A stretch of DNA of 64,000 bases from Duganella sp. Root1480D1 (GCF_001427305.1 NZ_LMFZ01000049.1:62001-126000), one strand, 5' to 3'. Positions 1-7,948 are shown, counted from the first letter of the stretch. The notes: a model not told the origin generated them from the sequence alone. Numbers and translations are program-made.

Positions 1-213
1 CGCGAAGCGCCGCAGATGCAGGTGTCCCCGGCCCGCCCGGCGCAGATGTCGCCACCGGCACAGCAGGCCCAGCCACAACCGCAGCCCCAGCCGCAAGTGC
101 AGGCGCAGCAGCCCCAGCCCCAGCCGCAACAGCACCAGCAGCAACAGCAACAGCGCCGAGACTCGCGCGAGCGTGCTCAGGAGCGCCAGGACAACGACGG
201 CAACCGCCGCTAA
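1..213 (+). CDS. C-terminal end of a Pro/Gln-rich protein (partial)
   Basis: The reading frame is open from the first base of the window and stops with TAA at 211-213, so only the last 70 residues of a gene that begins upstream are visible. The segment is low complexity: runs of Pro-Gln repeats, then a poly-Gln stretch with one His, then a charged tail rich in Arg, Asp and Glu. There is no recognisable domain, so no function can be given. Such tails occur in envelope or FecR-like proteins of this group, but that is only a possibility. A strong hairpin terminator follows about 80 bases downstream. Confidence 0.6.
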   Translation, partial: REAPQMQVSPARPAQMSPPAQQAQPQPQPQPQVQAQQPQPQPQQHQQQQQQRRDSRERAQERQDNDGNRR

Positions 214-292
214 GTCATGAAGCGGTAGCGAAAGCGGGATAGGCTGCGCGCCTTGTCCCGACTATTCGCCCGCATGTGGATGAAAAATCTTC

Positions 293-329
293 AGCCAGCC
301 GGGCCGCAGGGCCTAGGCTGGCTTTTTTT
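293..329. terminator. Intrinsic terminator between convergent genes
   Basis: An 8-bp stem pairs AGCCAGCC at 293-300 with GGCTGGCT at 316-323, with a GC-rich loop, followed on the plus strand by a run of seven T. It lies between the end of the Pro/Gln-rich gene and the 3' end of the minus-strand CII-like gene. On the minus strand the stem is preceded by an A run, so it could serve both directions. Confidence 0.8.
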
Positions 330-817
330 CACCTGCTGATCTTGGCGCGCTGGCGAATGCGCTCGCGCCACTCGCCCAGCGCCGACAGCGCGCCATGGAA
401 TTCGCGCTCGATCAGGTCAGCTTCCGCCTCCGTTACCTTGCCATCGAGCAGGGCCTCCGACACCGCCTCCGCCACCGCGCCCACCTGGGCCATCACCTTG
501 CAGACAGTCTGCGACAGGTCGTCATTGCTCACGTCATCGGGGATCGGCACCATGAAGGCCGCCATGCCATGGCGCGTCAGCAGCGCATGCAGCGGCAGCA
601 TGGCCTCATGCACACCGGCCTTGTGACACAGGTCGACGATAGTCGAAACCTCCTCGAACGAGGGGTAATGCGAGGCGATGGTCGGCGCCAGCTTATTACG
701 CAGCACATTGGCCGAAATGCCCATTTGCTGGGCAAGTGCCTCGATACCGCCGGGGAAAGTACGCGCCACCTTATACAGCGCGTCGTGCTGGTTCATGTCC
801 AGGTATTTCTTAGTCAT
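329..817 (-). CDS. Phage regulatory CII-like protein
   Basis: This 162-residue protein resembles the phage regulatory CII (CP76-type) family, which in P2-like phages are small DNA-binding regulators. What is seen: an N-terminal segment reading DALYKVARTFPGGIEALAQQ followed by MGISANVLRNKL, which fits a helix-turn-helix at about residues 20-45 and is typical of this family. The C-terminal half is an acidic helical segment. No other phage gene is present nearby, so it looks like a chromosomal, domesticated regulator. It is divergent from the secreted-protein/DUF2491/PspA-like module that begins at 913 and may control it, but that is inference from position only. Confidence 0.65.
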   Translation of the reverse strand: MTKKYLDMNQHDALYKVARTFPGGIEALAQQMGISANVLRNKLAPTIASHYPSFEEVSTIVDLCHKAGVHEAMLPLHALLTRHGMAAFMVPIPDDVSNDDLSQTVCKVMAQVGAVAEAVSEALLDGKVTEAEADLIEREFHGALSALGEWRERIRQRAKISR

Positions 818-912
818 GGTGAAGCTGGCCTTTTTTTACCGATGCAGTCGGATTGTTTGAAAGATATGCTGATTTTCATCGAAAGTTTAACTACCTGACA
901 ACGGTGAAATTC

Positions 913-1788
913 ATGTTAAAGCGCACTCGCTTCGCGGCCATCATGGCAATCGTGGTGGCAATTGTAGTCGCCAACACGGCCGATGCCCGTCCGGGCAGCT
1001 CGTACCGCAGCGGTTTTTCCTCGGGCCGGAGCACGGTGTCGCGCAGCGTCAGCACGCCGAAACAGCCAAGTTTCGGCACCTTCGGCCAGCGCCAGTCGCC
1101 GCCACCGGCTGCAGCGCGCACGCCACAACGCGACTCTGCGATGTCGCGCGACCTCGACCGCCGCGCGGCACAGGACCAGGCGATGCGTACTTACGACACG
1201 CGGCGCGCCGCCACAAGCGGCCAGGCAGCAACTGGCAGTTCCGGCACCACGCCTCCGCTGCCCCCGCTCGACCCGGTGGTTCCCGGCGGCCGAAGTGGCG
1301 GTAGCGGCGGCTACAACAGCGGTGCTTATGCACAGCATGGCGCCCCAAATAGCGGCTCGACCAGTGCGCCAGCCCCGGTAATCGTCCGTGACAGCAGCAA
1401 CGGCTGGCTGTGGGGCATTGGCGGTTTCATGCTGGGCCGCGCCGCAAGCGGCCACGCCGCTCCCGCCCCGGCTCCGGCACCCCAGCCAATGCCGCCGGCG
1501 CAGCCTGCCGACGTCAGCGGCAACACCGGCGCCATGGCAGATGCGGCTGGTGCCAGCGACATCGCCACCTCGGCTGGGGCCTCAGGCGCGGTAGTAGAGC
1601 AGGCACGCCAGCCCCAGGTGCAAGCCCCGGCCGCCAAGCCGGCCGCGCACGAATCGAGCACCCTGGCCAAGCTGGCAGTAGCCCTGCTGGTTGGCGGCCT
1701 GGTCTGGCTGGCCTGGAAAGCCTTCCGCCTGATGGCTGGAGCACAGGACGTGAAAAAGAACGCTAACTACTCGTTTGAAAGGAACTAA
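913..1788 (+). CDS. Exported Ser/Gly/Pro-rich protein with C-terminal membrane anchor
   Basis: Starting at the ATG at 913 gives 291 residues with a good signal peptide (MLKRTRFAAIMAIVVAIVVA, cleavage expected after NTADA). An in-frame ATG at 853 would add 20 residues ahead of the signal and is less likely. The mature part is low complexity: RPGSSYRSGFSSGRS at the start, Gln/Arg-rich and Gly-rich stretches, an Ala/Pro-rich linker (APAPAPAP), and one hydrophobic helix near residues 255-275 (LAVALLVGGLVWLAWKA) with a short charged tail. No catalytic domain is recognised. The next gene begins 3 bases after its stop, so it forms an operon with the DUF2491 and PspA-like genes. It may be the envelope partner of that module. 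Confidence 0.7.
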   Translation: MLKRTRFAAIMAIVVAIVVANTADARPGSSYRSGFSSGRSTVSRSVSTPKQPSFGTFGQRQSPPPAAARTPQRDSAMSRDLDRRAAQDQAMRTYDTRRAATSGQAATGSSGTTPPLPPLDPVVPGGRSGGSGGYNSGAYAQHGAPNSGSTSAPAPVIVRDSSNGWLWGIGGFMLGRAASGHAAPAPAPAPQPMPPAQPADVSGNTGAMADAAGASDIATSAGASGAVVEQARQPQVQAPAAKPAAHESSTLAKLAVALLVGGLVWLAWKAFRLMAGAQDVKKNANYSFERN

Positions 1789-1791
1789 GGA

Positions 1792-2583
1792 ATGGGCTGG
1801 AAAGACGCCATCGAATACCTGCGCAGCGGCGCCAAGCGCCGCGGTGTCGAAAGCGACGCGCCGCAGTCGGAAGACCGTGGCCTGCCGCTGGAAGCCAGGA
1901 TTGGCAGCGTGGTCGACCTGCAAGCCTCGCCACTGCTGCGCGCCAACGCCAATGGCTCCCTGGTCGCGCTGCCGGAAGCGGAAGACAGCCGGATCCTCGC
2001 CATCTCCCAGTTCAAGCTGTCGATGGCCGGCCGCCTGTACCGCTATTACCTGGCCAAGGGCGACGAGGACGAGCGCGAGAAGTTCCTCCAGCTCTACGTG
2101 GATGAGCATGGCGAAGTGAAGGAAATCCTGTATTGCACACAACTGGTGCGCTTCATCCCCACCAGCGTGGAAGACCAGGACGCTTTTACCGGTGCCGATG
2201 GTTGCGGCCTGGGCGACTTGCAGTTCAGCCTGTGGCGCAGCCAGTTGGAGGAAAGCGGCGCCGACAGCGCAGTACTGGCTACCGCCTTCGGCGAACAGGA
2301 AGCGCTGGACTTCGAACGTGATGTGGGCGACCCGAATGCCGGTTTCGTCCCGCCTTTCACGGGTACGGAAACCCGCATCGACGAAGCCAGCGGCATGCAG
2401 GGCTTGAAGCAAGAGCTGTACTTCATGCCCTACGCCCGTCAGTTGGGCGACGGCAGCAAGGAATATCTGCTGATCACGACGGAGATTGTCCAAAGCGTGA
2501 ACGGCGATGCAAGGAAACGCGGAATTCACGTCGACTTCGTAGTGGGAATTCCGGTGGAGCAGGAACGGCTGGTCATCCAATAA
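1792..2583 (+). CDS. DUF2491 family protein (YjfK-like)
   Basis: This 263-residue soluble protein resembles the DUF2491 family, represented by E. coli YjfK. Supporting features are the opening MGWKDAIEYLRSG, the central segment LPLEARIGSVVDLQASPLLR, and the conserved-looking RLYRYYLAKGDEDEREKFLQ. There is no signal peptide and no membrane segment. The biochemical function of the family is not known to me. In E. coli yjfK sits beside yjfJ, which encodes a PspA/IM30-type protein, and here too a PspA-like gene follows. An AAGGA ribosome site ends just before the ATG, and the gene starts 3 bases after the previous stop, which indicates one transcript. Confidence 0.75.
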   Translation: MGWKDAIEYLRSGAKRRGVESDAPQSEDRGLPLEARIGSVVDLQASPLLRANANGSLVALPEAEDSRILAISQFKLSMAGRLYRYYLAKGDEDEREKFLQLYVDEHGEVKEILYCTQLVRFIPTSVEDQDAFTGADGCGLGDLQFSLWRSQLEESGADSAVLATAFGEQEALDFERDVGDPNAGFVPPFTGTETRIDEASGMQGLKQELYFMPYARQLGDGSKEYLLITTEIVQSVNGDARKRGIHVDFVVGIPVEQERLVIQ

Positions 2584-2629
2584 CGACCGCCGCATTGGTG
2601 AATTGAACTTAACTGAAAGGATGCAAAAA

Positions 2630-3397
2630 ATGAGCAACTCGAATGGCTGGGCCCTGACTGCACGACTGATTTCCAAGCACTTTGGCGCCCTGGGCGACCG
2701 CGTGTCGGAAGCGATCGCCAGTTTTGACCCGGAAACGGCGACCGAGGCCGACCGCGACCGCCTGGCCGACACTCTGCGCAGCGCCGCCCAAAAGCTGGCC
2801 CAGGCCCGCGCCGCCTTCAACAAGGAGCGCGACGACGTGGTCCGCCTGCGCAAGCTGATCGAAACCGACGAAAAGGCCACCGGCACCCTGGCCGAACGCC
2901 TGGCCGCCGGCCAGATTTCGGAAGCGACGATCAACCTGTTCTGCGACGAGCTGGAAGCCAATAAGGGCCGCCTGCCGCAGGAAATCCAGGAGGAAGCCGA
3001 CGCCCAGGCTTACATGGAAGAGCTGCAAAAGATTGTCGACGCGCTGTCGCAGCAACTGGCCGACTTCGACGCCGCCGCCAAGAAAGCGATGCAAGCCCTG
3101 TCCCAGGCCAAGGCCCAACGCGAACTGCAGCAAGTACGGGCAGACCGTCAGAGCCAGCTTGCCAGCCTGTCCGGCATGCGCGGCAACACCAATGCGCTGA
3201 ATGCGCTGACCAAGCGTGCCCAGCAGATCAGCAACGAAGCCGAAGGCATGAAGATCGTCTCCGACATCGGCCAGCGCCCATACGACCAGGCTGCCGAAAT
3301 CGACGCAATCCGCAAATCCGTCACTAACCCGGTGAACGGCAGCGAGTCGGCCCTGGAACGCCTGCAACGCCTTTCCGGTAACGTCGCGGCTGCGTAA
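2630..3397 (+). CDS. PspA/IM30-like coiled-coil protein (YjfJ-like)
   Basis: The 255-residue product is almost entirely charged alpha-helix with long coiled-coil stretches, as in the PspA/IM30 family of membrane-stress proteins related to ESCRT-III. After an N-terminal amphipathic segment (NGWALTARLISKHFGALGDR) come long heptad regions with many Ala, Gln, Glu and Arg. The ATG at 2630 is preferred because GAAAGG at 2615-2620 is correctly spaced for it, while the in-frame ATG at 2621 directly abuts the ribosome site. Genome context agrees with the E. coli yjfJ-yjfK arrangement, but here the order is yjfK-like then yjfJ-like. The presumed role is membrane binding or repair. The partner genes yjfL, yjfM and yjfC are not seen in this window. 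Confidence 0.7.
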   Translation: MSNSNGWALTARLISKHFGALGDRVSEAIASFDPETATEADRDRLADTLRSAAQKLAQARAAFNKERDDVVRLRKLIETDEKATGTLAERLAAGQISEATINLFCDELEANKGRLPQEIQEEADAQAYMEELQKIVDALSQQLADFDAAAKKAMQALSQAKAQRELQQVRADRQSQLASLSGMRGNTNALNALTKRAQQISNEAEGMKIVSDIGQRPYDQAAEIDAIRKSVTNPVNGSESALERLQRLSGNVAAA

Positions 3398-3416
3398 GGC
3401 AATTGCATAGCAACCA

Positions 3417-3446
3417 CACTAGCGCGGCGTTCAACCCTCGCTAGTG
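3417..3446. terminator. Hairpin between convergent genes
   Basis: CACTAGCG at 3417-3424 pairs with CGCTAGTG at 3439-3446, giving an 8-bp stem between the PspA-like stop and the lipoprotein stop. The T tract is weak in both directions, so it is a probable rather than a classic intrinsic terminator. Confidence 0.5.
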
Positions 3447-3447
3447 T

Positions 3448-4092
3448 TCAGCTTTTGGGGCGGAACTTGTCTTGGCTGAAGCCGCTGACATCGAACTCGA
3501 ATACCGGGTTGCCGTTTTGATAGACCTCCGGAGAAATGCGAACTATCTTCGCTTTCTTCATACTGTTGAGAAATTGATCGTAGTTGCTGATAAAAAGCGT
3601 TTTAGAACTGTGATCGGATGGGCCATTTGCCGAATATTTTGTCGGCTTTCCATTGTCGAAGCGGACGAGGACAGAGCAGGCCTGGTATGAGCGGCACAGG
3701 AGTTGGCCGCGTTCAATGGAAAAGATCATGTCCTTTCCATATTTAGGGTCTATCCGAAGATCCAATGTAGCGTGCTGCTCGCCCCGATAAGGAGAGTCAA
3801 AATTGACGGTATTAGTGCTTTTGACCGAGGCAAAGTAAGTGGTCCCGCCACTCATTTTGTCTTCGGATGCCGTGTAATCCCATTGTTTGCCTGAATTGTC
3901 CTCGCCAGCTTTCGCATCGGAACCCGCAGCGGGTTTCTGAGTTGAACCAGCTGCATGCGCTTTAAGATTCTGGTTTTCCGCTTCTAGTTCAGCAATCTTC
4001 TTTTTGGCAGCCTCTAATTCATAGCTGCTGCCGTTGCAACCGGCCATCAGCGCACCTGAGATCATTAAAGCAAATGGGACAACGAATTTCAT
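3448..4092 (-). CDS. Predicted lipoprotein with N-terminal coiled coil
   Basis: The 214-residue protein begins MKFVVPFALMISGALMAGC, a signal peptide with lipobox LMAGC, so Cys19 is the predicted lipidated residue. Residues about 24-50 form a short coiled coil (ELEAAKKKIAELEAENQNLK), followed by a Gly/Ser/Lys linker and a roughly 130-residue C-terminal domain. That domain contains two Cys that may pair (LLCRSYQACSVLV) and the segment YRGEQHATLDLRIDPKYG. Similar C-terminal sequences occur in phage and bacterial hypothetical proteins, but I do not recognise a named family. Base composition is noticeably lower in GC than the neighbours, which could mean recent acquisition. Gene boundaries are well supported; function is unknown. 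Confidence 0.7.
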   Translation of the reverse strand: MKFVVPFALMISGALMAGCNGSSYELEAAKKKIAELEAENQNLKAHAAGSTQKPAAGSDAKAGEDNSGKQWDYTASEDKMSGGTTYFASVKSTNTVNFDSPYRGEQHATLDLRIDPKYGKDMIFSIERGQLLCRSYQACSVLVRFDNGKPTKYSANGPSDHSSKTLFISNYDQFLNSMKKAKIVRISPEVYQNGNPVFEFDVSGFSQDKFRPKS

Positions 4093-4165
4093 AGTTGGCG
4101 ATTAGTAAGGGAAATTAGTAAAAAATTATTGTTGCCAAGTATTTCGTCTTTTTCGCCTGCTGTCC

Positions 4166-4265
4166 AGCCCGAAGCAGCGGGCTTGAAAATCAGCAAGAAG
4201 GACCCACTTAGCTATCGATGTAAAATGGAACCCGGCGCACTCGCACCGCGCCGGGTCTTTTTTTT
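4166..4265 (+). other. Hairpin plus strong terminator upstream of ybeD; possible attenuator or small RNA
   Basis: A perfect stem, ACCCGGCGC at 4230-4238 with GCGCCGGGT at 4248-4256, is followed by C and eight T (4258-4265): a textbook intrinsic terminator on the plus strand. It ends only 20 bases before the ybeD start and no plus-strand gene precedes it. A smaller hairpin (AGCCCG 4166-4171, CGGGCT 4178-4183) lies upstream, and a TAAAAT at 4221-4226 could be a -10 box. The terminator could end a short RNA starting near 4130, or act as an attenuator in a ybeD leader. Neither has been shown. Confidence 0.55.
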
Positions 4266-4285
4266 GTTACACGATTGGAAAAATC

Positions 4286-4564
4286 ATGATGAAACCCATC
4301 CCGCCTGAAGAGTCCCTCATTGAGTACCCGAGCGACTTCCCGATCAAGGTGATGGGCGCCACCCACGACGCCTTCGCCCCCACGATCATTGAGGTAGTGG
4401 TCGAGCACGACCCGACTTTCCACGAAGGGAAGCTGGAGTCGCGTCCATCCGCGAAGGGCAATTACACCAGCCTGACCTGCACCGTGCGCGCTACCAGCCG
4501 CGAGCAGCTGGACAATATCTATCGCGCCTTGTCCGGCCACCCAATGGTCAAGATGGTGTTGTAA
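4286..4564 (+). CDS. ybeD: YbeD/UPF0250 (DUF493) family protein
   Basis: This 92-residue protein has the length and pattern of the YbeD/DUF493 family: an N-terminal SLIEYPSDFPIKVMG, the central strand IIEVVVEHDP, and the C-terminal YTSLTCTVRATSREQLDNIY with ALSGHPMVKMVL at the end. The family adopts an ACT-like ferredoxin fold and is thought to regulate or assist lipoate metabolism, since ybeD lies beside lipB in many proteobacteria. Here lipB-lipA lie 1.7 kb downstream, separated by a LysR/GST pair. Two ATG codons (4286 and 4289) are possible starts. The last 17 bases overlap the 3' end of the minus-strand LysR gene. Confidence 0.85.
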   Translation: MMKPIPPEESLIEYPSDFPIKVMGATHDAFAPTIIEVVVEHDPTFHEGKLESRPSAKGNYTSLTCTVRATSREQLDNIYRALSGHPMVKMVL

Positions 4565-5441
4565 GGAGCTGGCTGCGGGCGATTTCTGCCTTCAGCCACT
4601 CACGGAAGGCCCGCACCTGCGGTTTCCGCAAGGCGCCGGGCGGACTGACCAGGTAGTAATCGTCCGGGCAAGGCGAGGCGATATCGAATAGCCGCAGCAA
4701 CTGGCCCGACGCAATCTCCTGCATCGCCACCACATGGCGCACCAGCGCCACCCCGTCGCCATCGACGGCGGAGCGTATCAGCATCGACAAATCCTCGAAC
4801 ATCACGCCGCCGGAAGGCTCCGGCAAGTCCAGCCCGGCTGCCCGGAACCAGGGCGCCCAAGGTTCATTCGATCGCAGCAAAGTCGCCTTCCCCAGGTCCT
4901 GGGGACAAGCAGGAAGTTGTCCACCGCGATAGTGAGGACTCGCTACCGGATAGTAAATCTCGCCGATCAATCGCTCCACATCGAGCCCGGGATACTTGCC
5001 TCGGCCGAAGCGGATGCCGACATCGATTCCCTCCCGCACCAGGTCCTGCAAAGCCCCGCTGGCCTGCAAGATCACCTCGATGGTCGGATGCTGCTCGATG
5101 AATTGCCCCAACCGCGGCGCCAGCCAGCGCGCTGCAAACGAAGGAATCGCCGTCACGCTCAGGCGCTGCACGCCATCCGGCGGCCGCAGCTCGGCTGCGC
5201 CGTCCGCCAATTCCGCCAGGCAGCGCGCCACCGTCGCAGCATAGCGCCGCGCCTCCGGCGTCGCCGTCACCTGCTTTCCGTTGCGGACGAACAGCTGCAC
5301 ACCCAGTTCTTCCTCCAGCCCGCGCACCTGGTGGCTGATCGCACCATGCGTCAGGCACAGCTCCGCAGCTGCGCGCGAGAAGTTCTCGTGGCGCACCGCC
5401 GCCTCAAAGGCGCGCAGGGCAGACAAATTCGGCAAACGCAT
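4548..5441 (-). CDS. LysR-family transcriptional regulator, GcvA-like
   Basis: From the ATG at 5441 the product is 297 residues and begins MRLPNLSALRAFEAAVRHEN, the usual LysR start; the frame extends further upstream but without typical sequence. Residues 1-65 form the winged helix-turn-helix (FSRAAAELCLTHGAISHQVR, then LEEELGVQLFVRN), and residues about 90-295 the effector-binding domain. The AISHQVRGLEEELG segment and GIDVGIRFGRG are typical of the GcvA/AmpR subgroup. It is divergent from the glutathione transferase gene at 5546 with a 104-base intergenic region, the usual arrangement for a LysR regulator and its target. The inducer cannot be told from sequence. Confidence 0.9.
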   Translation of the reverse strand: MRLPNLSALRAFEAAVRHENFSRAAAELCLTHGAISHQVRGLEEELGVQLFVRNGKQVTATPEARRYAATVARCLAELADGAAELRPPDGVQRLSVTAIPSFAARWLAPRLGQFIEQHPTIEVILQASGALQDLVREGIDVGIRFGRGKYPGLDVERLIGEIYYPVASPHYRGGQLPACPQDLGKATLLRSNEPWAPWFRAAGLDLPEPSGGVMFEDLSMLIRSAVDGDGVALVRHVVAMQEIASGQLLRLFDIASPCPDDYYLVSPPGALRKPQVRAFREWLKAEIARSQLLTTPS

Positions 5442-5545
5442 ATCGTTGTGAGAAAAACTAACCAGGCAATTGAAAATATATCGTTTTGGCAAGCATGAAG
5501 CAAGGCATACCATGTGAATAAACCTAACCAAGCCGGAGCCCCGCC

Positions 5546-6175
5546 ATGAGCCTCAAACTGTATGTGGACAGTCAATTCACCAGCCCTTACGCCATTTCAG
5601 CCTTCGTCGCGCTGCGCGAAAAAGGCCTCGATTTCGAACTCGAGACTGTGGACCTGGAAGCCGGCAAGAACAAGGAACTGTCCTATACCGGCAAGGCACT
5701 GACCGGTCGCGTGCCCTGCCTGGTACACAATGACTTCATGCTGACGGAGTCGAGCGCCATCACCGAATACCTGGACGAGATGTTTCCAGCCCCGGAACAC
5801 CGAGCGCTTTACCCGGTGCTGCCCCAGAAACGCGCAGTCGCCCGCCAGATCCAGGCCTGGGTGCGCAGCGACCTGGGCGCACTGAGGGAAGAGCGCAGCA
5901 CCTACACGGTGTTCTACCGCCGCGCCGAACAGCCGCTGTCCCCCGCCGCCCAAGCGGCGGCGGATAAGCTGGTGCACCTGGCGGAACGCGTGATCGACGG
6001 CCCCTACCTGTTCGGCCGCTGGTGCATCGCCGATACCGACCTGGCCATCATGCTGAGCCGCCTGGTGATGAACGGTGACCCGGTGCCGCAAAAGCTTAAG
6101 GATTACGTCGCGCACCAATGGCAGCGGGAGTCTTTGCAAGATTGGCTAAAGAACATCAACCTGATGCCAGCTTAA
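5546..6175 (+). CDS. yfcF: Glutathione S-transferase, YfcF type
   Basis: The 209-residue protein fits the YfcF type of glutathione transferase. Residues 1-80 are the thioredoxin-like glutathione-binding domain (LYVDSQFTSPYAISAFVALRE, then GRVPCLVHNDFMLTESSAITEYLDE, where the ESSAI loop binds the glutamyl part). Residues about 95-205 are the all-helical substrate domain (FGRWCIADTDLAIMLSRL). E. coli YfcF is linked to peroxide resistance. The ATG at 5546 has a GGAG site about 9 bases upstream. The gene is divergent from the LysR regulator, which probably controls it. Its own substrate is unknown. Confidence 0.85.
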   Translation: MSLKLYVDSQFTSPYAISAFVALREKGLDFELETVDLEAGKNKELSYTGKALTGRVPCLVHNDFMLTESSAITEYLDEMFPAPEHRALYPVLPQKRAVARQIQAWVRSDLGALREERSTYTVFYRRAEQPLSPAAQAAADKLVHLAERVIDGPYLFGRWCIADTDLAIMLSRLVMNGDPVPQKLKDYVAHQWQRESLQDWLKNINLMPA

Positions 6176-6227
6176 GGAAATCGGCATAAAACTGCTCAGT
6201 CATTAAGCAGTGAAAGGGCGAGGCCGG

Positions 6228-6233
6228 TATAAT
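6228..6233 (+). promoter_or_regulatory. Consensus -10 box upstream of lipB
   Basis: A perfect TATAAT lies at 6228-6233. The expected transcription start near 6240 leaves a leader of about 22 bases before the lipB ATG at 6262. No good -35 hexamer is seen 16-18 bases upstream. The in-frame ATG at 6232 falls inside this box, which argues that 6262 is the real lipB start. Confidence 0.6.
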
Positions 6234-6261
6234 GGCGGGGCTTTTCCCGACCTGTAGCCCT

Positions 6262-6930
6262 ATGCCTATCCAGCCGGCGGTGATCCGCCATCTCGGCCAA
6301 GCCGAATACGAGCCAACTTTCGCAGCGATGCGCGCCTTCACCGACGCGCGCCAGGAAGATACGCCCGACGAACTGTGGATCGTCGAGCACCCGCCCGTCT
6401 ATACGCTGGGCCTGGGCGCCGACCGCGGCCACTTGCTGGCCGGAGCAACCTCGATTCCCACGGTGCAGACCGACCGCGGCGGCGAGGTGACTTTCCACGG
6501 TCCCGGCCAGGTCGTGATCTACCTGATGATGGACCTGCGCCGCAACAAGAAAGGCGGCAAGCTGTACGCCCGCCAGTTCGTCAACAAGATCGAAGAAGCG
6601 ATCATCAATGTGCTGGCCGCGTATAATCTCGCCGGTGAGCGCATCGAAGGTGCGCCCGGCATCTACATCGCCAATGGCCCGAAAAAAGGCGCCAAGATCG
6701 CCGCCCTCGGCTTGAAGGTGCGCGGCAATGGCTGCACCTACCACGGCGTATCGCTGAACGTGGGCATGGACCTGGCCCCCTTCACCTGGATCAATCCCTG
6801 CGGTTACGCAGGCCTGGAAACCATCGACATGCGTTCGATGGGCGTGGATGTCCCGCTGGCCGATGTCCAGCAGGCCCTGGCTAATGAGCTGGTCAACCAG
6901 CTGCAGGTGGCCGAACCTGAATTAACTTGA
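6262..6930 (+). CDS. lipB: Octanoyl-[acyl-carrier-protein]:protein N-octanoyltransferase
   Basis: LipB moves the octanoyl chain from acyl carrier protein to a lysine of lipoyl domains, the first step of endogenous lipoate synthesis. The 222-residue length is normal. The family signature DRGGEVTFHGPGQVVIYLM is present, as is the lysine motif GAKIAALGLKVRGNGCTYHG and the catalytic cysteine in NPCGYAGLETID. The start at 6262 (MPIQPAVIRHLGQAEYEP) is chosen over an in-frame ATG at 6232 that lies within a consensus -10 box. lipA follows after 12 bases, so the two form an operon that makes lipoate for the 2-oxoacid dehydrogenases and glycine cleavage. Confidence 0.95.
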   Translation: MPIQPAVIRHLGQAEYEPTFAAMRAFTDARQEDTPDELWIVEHPPVYTLGLGADRGHLLAGATSIPTVQTDRGGEVTFHGPGQVVIYLMMDLRRNKKGGKLYARQFVNKIEEAIINVLAAYNLAGERIEGAPGIYIANGPKKGAKIAALGLKVRGNGCTYHGVSLNVGMDLAPFTWINPCGYAGLETIDMRSMGVDVPLADVQQALANELVNQLQVAEPELT

Positions 6931-6942
6931 AAGCAAGCAGCT

Positions 6943-7899
6943 ATGACTTACAACCCAAGCGACAAGCAAAAAGGCGCCGACAAGACCTCCCGCATCCCGA
7001 TCAAGATCATCCCGATCGAACAGGCAGAACGCCTGAAGAAGCCGGAGTGGATCCGCGTGAAAGCAGCATCGCATTCTTCCCGCTTCTACGAGATCAAGGA
7101 CATCCTGCGCGAGAACAAGCTGGTGACCGTGTGCGAAGAAGCGAGCTGCCCGAACATCGGCGAATGCTTCGGCAAGGGTACTGCTACCTTCATGATCATG
7201 GGTGACAAGTGCACCCGTCGCTGCCCGTTCTGCGACGTGGGCCACGGCCGTCCTGACCCGCTGGACACCCAGGAGCCGATCAACCTGGCCAACACCATCG
7301 CCAAGCTGCGCCTGTCCTACGTGGTGATCACCTCCGTGGACCGAGACGACCTGCGCGACGGCGGTGCCGGCCACTTCGTCGAGTGCATCACCAAGACCAA
7401 GGAACTGTCGCCCAAGACCCAGATTGAAGTGCTGGTGCCCGATTTCCGCGGCCGCCTGGAAAAGGCGCTGGATATCTTCGCCGACGGCCTGCCGGACGTG
7501 ATGAACCATAACCTGGAAACCGTGCCACGCCTGTACAAGGAAGCCCGCCCAGGCGCCGACTACCAGCACTCGCTGACCCTGCTGAAAGACTTCAAGGCAC
7601 GCTACCCGCACGTCAAGACCAAGTCCGGCCTGATGGTCGGCCTGGGCGAGACCGACGAAGAAATCCTGGAAGTGATGCGCGACATGCGTGCCCACGACAT
7701 CGACATGCTGACCATCGGCCAGTACCTGGCGCCGTCCAACAGCCACCTGCCGGTGCGCCGTTACGTGCACCCGGACGTGTTCAAGATGTTTGAGGAAAAA
7801 GCCTACGAAATGGGCTTCGCCCACGCCGCGGTTGGCGCCATGGTGCGTTCTTCGTACCACGCCGACGTGCAGGCGCATAACGTCCTCGAGCAGGCGTAA
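6943..7899 (+). CDS. lipA: Lipoyl synthase
   Basis: LipA is a radical-SAM enzyme that inserts two sulfur atoms into the octanoyl chain attached by LipB. The 318-residue sequence has both iron-sulfur cluster motifs: CEEASCPNIGECF for the auxiliary, sacrificial cluster, and CTRRCPFCDVG for the SAM-binding cluster. The C-terminal GAMVRSSYHAD contains the conserved RSSY serine ligand of the auxiliary cluster. It lies 12 bases after lipB. A long hairpin terminator begins 13 bases after the stop and closes the operon. Confidence 0.97.
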   Translation: MTYNPSDKQKGADKTSRIPIKIIPIEQAERLKKPEWIRVKAASHSSRFYEIKDILRENKLVTVCEEASCPNIGECFGKGTATFMIMGDKCTRRCPFCDVGHGRPDPLDTQEPINLANTIAKLRLSYVVITSVDRDDLRDGGAGHFVECITKTKELSPKTQIEVLVPDFRGRLEKALDIFADGLPDVMNHNLETVPRLYKEARPGADYQHSLTLLKDFKARYPHVKTKSGLMVGLGETDEEILEVMRDMRAHDIDMLTIGQYLAPSNSHLPVRRYVHPDVFKMFEEKAYEMGFAHAAVGAMVRSSYHADVQAHNVLEQA

Positions 7900-7911
7900 T
7901 CCTGCCACCCG

Positions 7912-7948
7912 AACGTGTTCAGCAGCATTCGACGCTGAACACGTTTTG
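7912..7948 (+). terminator. Terminator of the lipB-lipA operon
   Basis: A perfect 12-bp stem pairs AACGTGTTCAGC at 7912-7923 with GCTGAACACGTT at 7934-7945, with a 10-base loop and a short T run ending at 7947. The rest of the gap up to 8156 shows no gene. Confidence 0.85.

Noticed and set aside
60..175. Tandem DNA repeats or CRISPR-like array in the Pro/Gln-rich gene
   Set aside because: The units are 3-6 bases long codon-level repeats (CAGCCC, CAGCAA) within an open frame, without spacers.
329..817. Prophage remnant, based on the CII-like protein
   Set aside because: No other phage gene (integrase, capsid, lysis, repressor) lies nearby. A lone domesticated regulator is simpler.
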